DNA from: Lachnospiraceae bacterium UBA7205 | GTDB lineage: Bacteria; Bacillota; Clostridia; Lachnospirales; Lachnospiraceae | Assembly: GCA_002490665.1 (NCBI GenBank) | Contig: DKUL01000065.1 | Span: forward strand, 1,977-33,289 | Length of the DNA stretch: 31,313 bases | Direction of reading: 5' to 3' | Translations under genes and position numbers: made by a program | The notes under the pieces: generated by a model | What the model was told of the DNA's origin: nothing | Databases searched by the model: none | What the model saw: only the letters and a program-made list of their open reading frames with translations | Part shown: positions 24,890 through 31,313 of the stretch, in pieces | How positions within the stretch are numbered: position 1 is the first letter of the stretch | How the letters are laid out: each line of letters begins with the position of its first letter

Positions 24890-25984
24890 TTATCCGGTAA
24901 CCCGATTTATCTCTGTCCATTCCGCTTCTTCCTGCTGACTGAGGGCATCGTAGCTGACACCAAGCAGGCTGCACCGTTCCCGGACGGCTTCCTGGACAGT
25001 GTCCTCCGTGACCCACTCAATACCTACCTCGTCGCGGCATCTGTTGATGTACGTCTCACATATGCTGATTTGGTCGTCTGTGCATTCACTCAGATCATAA
25101 GTATAAAGCCTCTTGTCACCGATTGTATAAATCATTACGGCAAAAATAATATCCATATTGTCGGCAAAAACCTCATTGTACATGGCATCGTTACCGACAT
25201 AACCTGCCCACTGCCCGGTCAGAATCTCTTCCCCATAAATTTCTGCAATCTTTCCATCCGTCAAAACCGCTGAAATGCCCTCGTAATGGTCTCCTGCCCC
25301 GCCTGAGCCGAATAATGTCAGCAGACCATTTTTACACGCCCTTGTGTCACTTCGTACCCAGCACTCATACGAATCGGTCAGGTATAACTGTCCTTCTTTT
25401 TCCGTAATCACATAGACAGCATAGCTGTCGTCGTTCAGCGAATAAATCTCAAGCCCGGAAAATTTTACCAGCAGATTTCCCGCATCACTGTCCGGGCAGT
25501 CAAGATACGTATATTGTGCATAATCATAGGAAGTCTTTTCCGAATATTCCGAGTTAAAATGGGTTGCATTTACAAACGCGCCCAGTTCTGAAAAAGTATA
25601 TGATTTGCCCGGCTCTAAATTGAATTCTTTATAATCCAGCTGCGGATAATCCTCTCCAATTATCACCGGAACCTCATTTTTGATAAAGCCTGCATATAAA
25701 TCCTGCGCTGTCTCGCTGTTTTGCGCACTGCCATCTGATTCCTGCGATGGCATTTGGGACGTTTCGGCGTTTTGCGGCGATTCTATATTGCTGTCATTAT
25801 CCGTTATGCCGTCAGTCGTATCATTTCCCGAATGTCCTTCATCTGCAATGTCTTCCTGAACAATATCATTAAAATCAAGCGCGGCAGTTTCCTGTCCGTC
25901 CTTGTCACTTCCATTCTCCCGACCAGCACATCCTGCCAGGATGATTGCCGTACACACTGCTGCCACAATAAATCTCTTTTTCAT
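24890..25984 (-). CDS. Lipoprotein of unknown family
   Basis: A 364-residue secreted lipoprotein from ATG 25984 (MKKRFIVAAV), which has GGAGG five bases upstream; the frame is open further upstream to 26065 but without a site. The signal peptide ends in the lipobox LAGC. Next is a low-complexity linker of about 80 residues rich in Asp, Asn, Ser, Gln and Thr (about 22-100), typical of a spacer across the cell wall. The C-terminal domain (about 105-364) has mixed strands with Trp, Tyr and Asp (GKSYTFSELGAFVNATHF, CKNGLLTLFGSGGAGDHYEG), and I do not recognise the family. It stands alone between the trp terminator and the apt promoter. Role unknown. Confidence 0.8.
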   Translation of the reverse strand: MKKRFIVAAVCTAIILAGCAGRENGSDKDGQETAALDFNDIVQEDIADEGHSGNDTTDGITDNDSNIESPQNAETSQMPSQESDGSAQNSETAQDLYAGFIKNEVPVIIGEDYPQLDYKEFNLEPGKSYTFSELGAFVNATHFNSEYSEKTSYDYAQYTYLDCPDSDAGNLLVKFSGLEIYSLNDDSYAVYVITEKEGQLYLTDSYECWVRSDTRACKNGLLTLFGSGGAGDHYEGISAVLTDGKIAEIYGEEILTGQWAGYVGNDAMYNEVFADNMDIIFAVMIYTIGDKRLYTYDLSECTDDQISICETYINRCRDEVGIEWVTEDTVQEAVRERCSLLGVSYDALSQQEEAEWTEINRVTG

Positions 25985-26034
25985 AGTAACCTCCATTTTG
26001 TCAACCTGATGCCTTCTTACCTTTGCTCCTGTGT

Positions 26035-26062
26035 AAAAAAGATGAACGCCGGTGCACGCATC
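26035..26062 (-). terminator. Probable terminator after trpA
   Basis: On the minus strand, GATGCGTGC (26062-26054) pairs with GCGTTCATC (26049-26041) with one mismatch and two G-U pairs around the loop ACCG, followed by six T (26040-26035). It lies 18 bases after the trpA stop and marks the end of the trp operon. Confidence 0.6.
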
Positions 26063-26079
26063 CAAAACGTTTACACGCT

Positions 26080-26856
26080 TTATGCCGAAGCCACAGCCGC
26101 TTTCATCTCGCGCACATACTGGCAGACCGGGTCGATACAGTTTTTTCCATTTTGCGCAATCAGCCTGACAATGGCGCTGCCCACAATCGCACCGTCCGAT
26201 ACGGATGCCATCTCATGCGCCTGCTCCGGCGTCGCGATGCCAAATCCAATGGCGCATGGAATGTCAGACGCCTTTTTCACATGGTCTATCATTTCCTTGA
26301 TATTCGTCGTGATTTTGCTTCGGACGCCGGTGACGCCAAGGGACGACACGCAGTAGAGGAAGCCTTTTGCCTGGCGCGCGATCATGTCTATGCGCTCTCT
26401 TGAAGTGGGGGCAATCATGGAAATCAGTTCGATTCCCGCCGCCTCGCAGGCACCGTTTACCTCCTCCTTCTCCTCAAACGGCACGTCAGGAACAATGATT
26501 CCGTCAATACCGCATTCGGCACACCTTTTTGCAAACCGCTCTGTGCCGTATGTGTAGACAGGGTTGACATAGGTCATAAACACAAGCGGGACATCTACTT
26601 TCCCGCGCACGCGTTTCACCATGTCAAACAGTTTGTCAGTTGTCGTCCCCGCCTTTAATGCGCGCTCGTCTGCCGCCTGAATGACAACACCCTCGGCTAT
26701 CGGATCCGAAAAAGGAATCCCAATCTCGATTAAATCCGCGCCTGCCGCCGCCATCTGCGGAATCAGTGCCTCCGTTGTCTCGATATCCGGGTCTCCCCCT
26801 GTCACAAATGCGATAAATGCCTTTTTATTTTCAAATGCTTTGCTGATTCTGCTCAT
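26080..26856 (-). CDS. trpA: Tryptophan synthase alpha chain
   Basis: A 258-residue TIM-barrel protein from ATG 26856 (MSRISKAF), with AAAGGAG eight bases upstream, directly after the trpB stop. It cleaves indole-3-glycerol phosphate to indole, which passes to TrpB. The catalytic Glu is in LIEIGIPFSDP (E44, matching E. coli Glu49). The second catalytic acid, Asp60 in E. coli, is Glu here (DPIAEG, E55), a conservative change. The phosphate-binding Gly-rich loops GFGIATPEQ and DGAIVGSAIV are present. It is the last gene of the trp operon. Confidence 0.96.
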   Translation of the reverse strand: MSRISKAFENKKAFIAFVTGGDPDIETTEALIPQMAAAGADLIEIGIPFSDPIAEGVVIQAADERALKAGTTTDKLFDMVKRVRGKVDVPLVFMTYVNPVYTYGTERFAKRCAECGIDGIIVPDVPFEEKEEVNGACEAAGIELISMIAPTSRERIDMIARQAKGFLYCVSSLGVTGVRSKITTNIKEMIDHVKKASDIPCAIGFGIATPEQAHEMASVSDGAIVGSAIVRLIAQNGKNCIDPVCQYVREMKAAVASA

Positions 26857-26870
26857 TTTTATTTCTCCTT

Positions 26871-28061
26871 TCAATCAAAAATCTCCACGCCCCTGTACCT
26901 TGCAATTGCCGCAACATCCTTATCCCCGCGTCCGGAAATGGTGACGACAATAATCTGGTCTTTTTCAAATTCCGGCGCTATTTTTTTTGCGTAGGCAACC
27001 GCGTGCGCGCTCTCTATCGCCGGAATAATCCCCTCTGTCCTTGATAAATATTCAAATGCCTCCACTGCCTCCTCGTCGGTAATCGGCACATACTGCGCGC
27101 GCCCTGTCTCATTTAAGTTGGCATGCTCCGGTCCGATACCGGGATAATCCAGCCCCGCCGATATTGAGTAGACAGGCGCTATCTGCCCATATTCATCCTG
27201 ACAGAACAAGGACTTCATGCCATGGAATATACCGACGCTGCCATTTGCGATAGTCGCCGCATTTTTGGGATTGTCAACACCGAGTCCCGCCGCTTCACAG
27301 CCAATTAATCTGACACCTGTGTCAGGTATAAATTCGTAGAAAGAACCCATCGCATTACTTCCACCGCCCACACAGGCAATCACTGCGTCAGGCAGCTTTC
27401 CCTCCTTCTCCATGAGCTGTTCCTTGATTTCTTCCCCGATAATCTTCTGAAAATCGCGCACAATCATCGGAAACGGATGCGGTCCCATGACGGAACCCAG
27501 CACATACAGCGTGTCATCCATTCGCGACGCCCACTCGCGCATTGTCTCGTTGACTGCATCCTTGAGGGTCATGGTTCCCGAAGTCACCGGATGCACTTTC
27601 GCGCCCAGAAGCTCCATCCTGTAACAGTTGAGCACCTGTCTGTCCGTGTCCTCCTTTCCCATGAAAATCTCACATTCCAGTCCCATCAACGCTGCCGCAG
27701 TAGCAGTCGCCACGCCATGCTGTCCTGCGCCTGTCTCGGCAATCACGCGTTTCTTGCCCATCTTCTTTGCCAAAAGCACTTGTCCGAGCACATTGTTGAT
27801 TTTGTGGGAACCAGTGTGATTTAAGTCCTCCCGCTTTAAATAAATCTTCGCCCCGCCCAAATCCTTTGTCATTTTTTCCGCATAGTATAAAAGCGAGGGT
27901 CTGCCTGCATAATTTTCCATTAAATCCTTTAACTCCGCCTGAAATGCAGGGTCATTTTTGCATGCTTCGTATGCCTGCTCTACTTCCTGCACTGCCGGGA
28001 CCAGTGTTTCCGGTATGTATTGTCCGCCATACAAGCCATATCTGCCTTTTTTTGCTTCCAT
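26871..28061 (-). CDS. trpB: Tryptophan synthase beta chain
   Basis: A 396-residue PLP enzyme that joins indole and serine to form tryptophan. The PLP lysine is K87 in HTGSHKINN, and the phosphate-binding GGGSNAMGS loop is present. The C-terminal SGRGDKD matches the family. Length and start (MEAKKGRYGLYGGQY) are those of the main TrpB1 type that pairs with TrpA. GGAGG lies ten bases before ATG 28061. The gene sits between trpF and trpA. Confidence 0.97.
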   Translation of the reverse strand: MEAKKGRYGLYGGQYIPETLVPAVQEVEQAYEACKNDPAFQAELKDLMENYAGRPSLLYYAEKMTKDLGGAKIYLKREDLNHTGSHKINNVLGQVLLAKKMGKKRVIAETGAGQHGVATATAAALMGLECEIFMGKEDTDRQVLNCYRMELLGAKVHPVTSGTMTLKDAVNETMREWASRMDDTLYVLGSVMGPHPFPMIVRDFQKIIGEEIKEQLMEKEGKLPDAVIACVGGGSNAMGSFYEFIPDTGVRLIGCEAAGLGVDNPKNAATIANGSVGIFHGMKSLFCQDEYGQIAPVYSISAGLDYPGIGPEHANLNETGRAQYVPITDEEAVEAFEYLSRTEGIIPAIESAHAVAYAKKIAPEFEKDQIIVVTISGRGDKDVAAIARYRGVEIFD

Positions 28062-28085
28062 CTTTTCATTTCCTCCCTAATATCA

Positions 28086-28727
28086 TTATAATTTCCTGAC
28101 GCACTCCAGAAACCTTTTTATCTTCATTCCATCCTTTACACCGTCTGTCTCAACGCCGGTGCTGACATCGACGGCATAGCAGTCTGTCTGCCGGATTACC
28201 TGCGCCACATTCCCGCAGTCAAGCCCTCCTGCAAGAAAATAAGGCTTTATCGTACAGTCCCTTTCGCGCAGTTTTGCAATGCCTTCCTGCAATAGTCCCA
28301 GTGAAAAGCGCTCCCCTGTACCGCCGGGCATTCCTTTTTTGTATGTGTCAAACAACATAAAATCAGCCACTGACGACATACTCTCCATCACCTGTTCCGC
28401 CCTCTGGACGCGGACTGCTTTTATGACACATATGTCAGTTTTTTGTTTTAACGCCCGAATATAATCCTCAGTCTCATTCCCATGAAGCTGCACAATATTT
28501 ATGACACCCATGTCACATAATTGAACAACATGCTCCATCGGTTCATCCACGAAAACGCCAACCGCCTGAATGCTGTCTGCAAGTTTCTTCCGCATCAAAA
28601 GCGCCTGTTCGTCCGTGACAAACCGTCTGGTACTTGCAAACACAAACCCGGCATACTCCGGCTGATACCGGTTGACATGCTCCACATCCGCCAGTGTCCT
28701 TAAACCGCAAATCTTTACTTTTGCCAT
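28086..28727 (-). CDS. trpF: Phosphoribosylanthranilate isomerase
   Basis: A 213-residue TIM barrel catalysing the Amadori rearrangement of phosphoribosylanthranilate in tryptophan synthesis. The KICGL motif with the general-base Cys is at residues 5-9, and the phosphate loops FLAGGLDCGNV and AVDVSTGVE are near the C-terminus; the Asp in AVDVS is the expected catalytic acid. It starts 4 bases after the trpC stop, indicating coupled translation. Confidence 0.95.
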   Translation of the reverse strand: MAKVKICGLRTLADVEHVNRYQPEYAGFVFASTRRFVTDEQALLMRKKLADSIQAVGVFVDEPMEHVVQLCDMGVINIVQLHGNETEDYIRALKQKTDICVIKAVRVQRAEQVMESMSSVADFMLFDTYKKGMPGGTGERFSLGLLQEGIAKLRERDCTIKPYFLAGGLDCGNVAQVIRQTDCYAVDVSTGVETDGVKDGMKIKRFLECVRKL

Positions 28728-28731
28728 ATGC

Positions 28732-29520
28732 TTATATTCCTTTTAATTTTCTAATCATATCTGCCTTATCGCTGCTGCGCATCAGTGTCTCCCCAATCAG
28801 CACACCGTCCACCCCGGCATCCCGCAGTACCTGTATGTCCCCGGCATCCTGAATGCCGCTCTCCGCGACAAACAGGATATTTTCCGGCACCAGCTTTCTA
28901 AGCCGTATGCTGTTCTGAATATCGACTGTGAATGTCCGCAAATCCCTGTTGTTTACACCGACCAGCCGCGCCCCCGCATCGAGCGCACTGTACAGTTCAC
29001 GTTCGTCGTGTGCCTCCACGAGCGCCGACAAGCCCAGCCCGTCACACACTGCCTTGTACTGCCTGATGGCATCCGTATCAAGAAGCGCCGCAATCAGCAG
29101 GACACAGGACGCCCCCAGCAGCTTTGCCTCATAAATCAGATAGGGGTCAACCGTAAAATCCTTGCGGAGGGTCGGCAATGGAACGGTATTGCTGATTTCC
29201 TTTAAAAATCTGTCGTCACCCTTGAAATAGTCGGGCTCTGTCAGCACAGAGATACAGTCCGCCCCGGCGCTTTCATAGTCGAGCGCAATGTCCAGATACG
29301 GAAAATCCTCTGCAATAACGCCCTTTGAAGGAGATGCCTTTTTGACCTCGCAGATGAAACGGACGTCCTTTTTTGCAATTGCTTTCTCAAACGGAAATGC
29401 AAATCTTCCCTCGCCTGCCGCAAGTTTTTCCGCCCTGTTTCTTACTTCCTCAAGCGGTAACTCCTTTTTCTTGCGCGCCACCCTTGCCCTGGATGCGGCT
29501 GCCAAATCGTCAAGTATCAT
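28732..29520 (-). CDS. trpC: Indole-3-glycerol phosphate synthase
   Basis: A 262-residue TIM barrel that closes the indole ring. Family motifs are ICEVKKASPSKG, LRKDFTVDPYLIYEAK, LVGVNNRDLRTF and VAESGI, carrying the catalytic Lys and Glu residues. It is a stand-alone enzyme, not fused to TrpF as in E. coli. The start at ATG 29520 has a strong GGGGGGAGG site. It lies between trpD and trpF. Confidence 0.96.
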   Translation of the reverse strand: MILDDLAAASRARVARKKKELPLEEVRNRAEKLAAGEGRFAFPFEKAIAKKDVRFICEVKKASPSKGVIAEDFPYLDIALDYESAGADCISVLTEPDYFKGDDRFLKEISNTVPLPTLRKDFTVDPYLIYEAKLLGASCVLLIAALLDTDAIRQYKAVCDGLGLSALVEAHDERELYSALDAGARLVGVNNRDLRTFTVDIQNSIRLRKLVPENILFVAESGIQDAGDIQVLRDAGVDGVLIGETLMRSSDKADMIRKLKGI

Positions 29521-29553
29521 AATATTCCTCCCCCCTTTTTGTGATAAATAGTA

Positions 29554-30570
29554 CTATTCGACTGTGTTTGTAAGTCTTACAAAATTTTGCAGCGTCTCAT
29601 ATGCTTTTCCGCTCTGAATAGTCTTTCGTGCGATTTCCACTCCCTGCGCGATGGAAGGGGCGCCACCCATCAGATAGATGCCCGCGCCGGCATTTAAAAT
29701 CACTGCGTCTGCCTTTGCATCCGTGCACTCACCCTTTAAAATCCGTTCCAGAATTTTTGCATTTTCAAAACCATCCCCGCCTGTCAGGTCACTTTTTTTG
29801 CATCTATGGAACCCAAACTGCTCCGGCGTAATCTCATACTTTTCATATTTGCCGTCCCTAACCTCCACACAGGTTGTCGGCGCACTTACGGAAATCTCGT
29901 CAAGTCTGTCCTGTCCGTACACGACCAGCGCGCGCTTCACGCCGAGGTTGCCCAGCACATGTGCCAGCGGCTCCACCAAGTCCTCGCTGTACACGCCCAT
30001 CAGCTCCGCATTCGCACCCGCCGGATTTGCAAGCGGTCCAAGAATGTTGAACACAGTCCTGAGCCCGATACTTTTTCTCACCGGTCCCACAAAGCGCATC
30101 GCCGCATGGTATTTCTGCGCAAACATAAAGCAGATATTTCCCTTTTCGAGCACCTCCGCGTTTTTCTCCGGCTCCAGATCCAGCTTGACCCCGAGCGCTT
30201 CGAGACAGTCGGCCGCCCCGCTTTTGCTTGAAACGCTCCGGTTTCCATGCTTTGCCACCTTATACCCCGCAGCAGCCGCGACAATGCTCGCCGCCGTGCT
30301 GATGTTGATGGAGTTCGCCTCGTCGCCGCCTGTTCCGACAATCTCAAGCACATCACCGCTGACAGGAACCTTTGTGCCATGCTTTCTCATGCCCTTTGCA
30401 AACGCAGTGATTTCCTCGACGGTCTCCCCCTTCATGCGGAGCGCGGTGAGAAATGATGCCATGTTAATCTGCTCCGCCTCCCCGCTCATGATTTCATCCA
30501 TCACCTGCCCTGCTTCATCAGCTGTCAAATCAATATTTTCCACTAATTTTTTTGTCGCTTCCACAATCAT
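29554..30570 (-). CDS. trpD: Anthranilate phosphoribosyltransferase
   Basis: A 338-residue enzyme transferring the phosphoribosyl group of PRPP to anthranilate. The glycine-rich EIVGTGGDEANSINIST and KHGNRSVSSKSGAADCLEALG motifs that hold PRPP and magnesium are intact. Normal length and not fused to trpG. The start at ATG 30570 has AGGCGG upstream. The trpG gene lies 64 bases before it. Confidence 0.97.
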   Translation of the reverse strand: MIVEATKKLVENIDLTADEAGQVMDEIMSGEAEQINMASFLTALRMKGETVEEITAFAKGMRKHGTKVPVSGDVLEIVGTGGDEANSINISTAASIVAAAAGYKVAKHGNRSVSSKSGAADCLEALGVKLDLEPEKNAEVLEKGNICFMFAQKYHAAMRFVGPVRKSIGLRTVFNILGPLANPAGANAELMGVYSEDLVEPLAHVLGNLGVKRALVVYGQDRLDEISVSAPTTCVEVRDGKYEKYEITPEQFGFHRCKKSDLTGGDGFENAKILERILKGECTDAKADAVILNAGAGIYLMGGAPSIAQGVEIARKTIQSGKAYETLQNFVRLTNTVE

Positions 30571-30634
30571 TTTTATAATCCGCCTTTCTTATTTTTTATA
30601 GCCATCATATTTATTTTGCCGTTGGCAAACAATG

Positions 30635-31216
30635 TCACTTCAAAAAGTTTTCTATCATCTGTTTCCCAAGCGGTGTCATAATTGACTCCGGATGAAACTG
30701 TACGCCATAAACCGGATTGTCCTTGTGCTGTACTGCCATCACCACACCCCTTTCATCGACCGCCGTGACGGTGAGGGCATCCGGAATGCTATTTTTGTCC
30801 GCGACCAGCGAATGGTACCTTGCAACCTTCAGTTTCTCCGGAAGTCCCCGGAATAACAGGCTTTCATTGTCTGCCTTTACCACACTCTGTTTTCCATGCA
30901 TCAGCTCCGGCGCGTAGGTTATCCTGCCGCCAAATGCCTCACAGATTGCCTGATGCCCCAGACAGACGCCCAGCAGCGGGATTTTGCCATTTGCCTCCTT
31001 GATGAGTGCATCGCATACACCTGCGTCAGACGGCTTTCCGGGTCCCGGCGAAAGCACGATGTGCGTCGGTGCCATTGCCATAATCTGCGCCACTGTACGT
31101 GCATCATTCCGGATTACGCGAAGCTCCTCCGGCTCTTTTCGTTCTCCTAGCAGTTCCCCAATCATCTGCACTAAGTTGAATGAAAAACTGTCATAGTTGT
31201 CAATCAGCAGTATCAT
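30635..31216 (-). CDS. trpG: Anthranilate synthase glutamine amidotransferase subunit
   Basis: A 193-residue class I glutamine amidotransferase that supplies ammonia to TrpE. The nucleophile Cys is in GVCLGHQAICEAFGG and the His-Glu pair in VQFHPESIMT; the N-terminus MILLIDNYDSFSFNL is standard. ATG 31216 gives that standard start, but AAAGG is 13 bases from it and only 4 from a GTG at 31228, so a start four residues earlier is possible. Similar proteins (PabA) also serve folate synthesis; the operon supports a main role in tryptophan synthesis. trpE should lie upstream, outside the window. Confidence 0.95.
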   Translation of the reverse strand: MILLIDNYDSFSFNLVQMIGELLGERKEPEELRVIRNDARTVAQIMAMAPTHIVLSPGPGKPSDAGVCDALIKEANGKIPLLGVCLGHQAICEAFGGRITYAPELMHGKQSVVKADNESLLFRGLPEKLKVARYHSLVADKNSIPDALTVTAVDERGVVMAVQHKDNPVYGVQFHPESIMTPLGKQMIENFLK

Positions 31217-31240
31217 TTTAATCACCATGCCTTTCTTACA

Positions 31241-31264
31241 GCCTGCAAACTTTGGGCCGCAGGC
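31241..31264. repeat. Short hairpin upstream of trpG
   Basis: GCCTGC (31241-31246) and GCAGGC (31259-31264) are perfect complements with a 12-base loop, and an adjacent GCAC/GTGC pair (31263-31278) could compete with it. No T-run follows. It lies 25 bases upstream of the trpG start. A small translational or RNA-processing element, or no function, are both possible. Confidence 0.3.
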
Positions 31265-31313
31265 ACAAATTTGCGTGCAAAAAATTTATTTTTCACACTA
31301 ACTCCCATCTGCC

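Noticed and set aside
25990..26010. TTGACA-like -35 before the lipoprotein start
   Set aside because: A matching -10 would fall inside the coding sequence, so it is not a usable promoter for this gene.
25754..26356. 200-codon plus-strand open frame
   Set aside because: It runs antisense across the lipoprotein start, the trpA terminator and trpA, so it cannot be a real gene in this setting.
29678..30601. 307-codon plus-strand open frame
   Set aside because: It lies opposite trpD, whose motifs are complete; a shadow of GC-biased codon use with no start site of its own.
31217..31313. Tail of trpE
   Set aside because: One minus-strand frame is open to the window edge, but its residues do not resemble a TrpE C-terminus, so no call was made.
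1..31313. CRISPR arrays, tRNA or rRNA genes, intact insertion sequences
   Set aside because: No regularly spaced repeats, cloverleaf-like sequences or transposase motifs were seen on either strand.

Overview
The window looks like a chromosomal segment of an anaerobic, low-to-mid GC Firmicute, most likely a Lachnospiraceae-type clostridium. Pointers are the gene order apt / relA-spoT / metallo-beta-lactamase / hemZ, clostridial-style AGGAGG ribosome binding sites, a LytTR/GHKL two-component pair, and a trp operon in the order G-D-C-F-B-A. Nearly all genes lie on the minus strand; only the two-component pair is on the plus strand. No tRNA, rRNA, CRISPR array or intact insertion sequence was seen.

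Region by region. (1) 1-646 has no intact gene; it holds what looks like the broken start of a P-loop ATPase and a short decayed reading frame. (2) 647-2995 is a large lipoprotein joining a propeller-like half to a family 1 solute-binding half. Just upstream of it, directly after the next gene, is a 14-codon fragment that resembles its own C-terminus. (3) 3151-15015 is the most notable part: a seven-gene, tightly packed minus-strand operon. In transcription order it encodes a MoxR-type AAA+ ATPase, a DUF5682 protein, a von Willebrand A (vWA) protein, a protein with two SWIM zinc motifs, a 112-residue small protein, and two tandem DUF4132 proteins. The composition matches the uncharacterised yehL/yehM/yehP/yehQ plus yehI/molR genes of E. 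coli. By analogy with other MoxR-vWA systems it probably works as an ATP-driven chaperone-like or conflict/stress machine, but its function is not established. Its promoter region holds a nested set of perfect inverted and direct repeats overlapping a plausible extended -10 promoter.

(4) 15251-17167 is a membrane-bound EAL-domain c-di-GMP phosphodiesterase with a degenerate GGDEF-like domain. It is divergent from (5) a LytTR response regulator and GHKL histidine kinase (17392-19484). Two near-identical 18-bp direct repeats, 20 bp apart, sit between the two divergent promoters, suggesting that the regulator controls both sides. (6) 19473-24609 is the apt-relA-MBL-hemZ housekeeping block. A strong sigma-A promoter lies upstream of apt, followed by a roughly 150-nt palindromic element that would form structured leader RNA, and a clear terminator overlaps the end of the MBL gene. 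(7) 24890-25984 is an orphan lipoprotein of unknown family. (8) 26080-31228 is the trp operon trpG-trpD-trpC-trpF-trpB-trpA, with trpE expected just outside the window and a probable terminator after trpA.

The most useful leads are the MoxR/vWA/SWIM/DUF5682/DUF4132 operon with its unusual control region, the putative metallo-hydrolase motifs in the DUF5682 protein, the LytTR operator shared with a c-di-GMP gene, and the palindromic leader element before apt.
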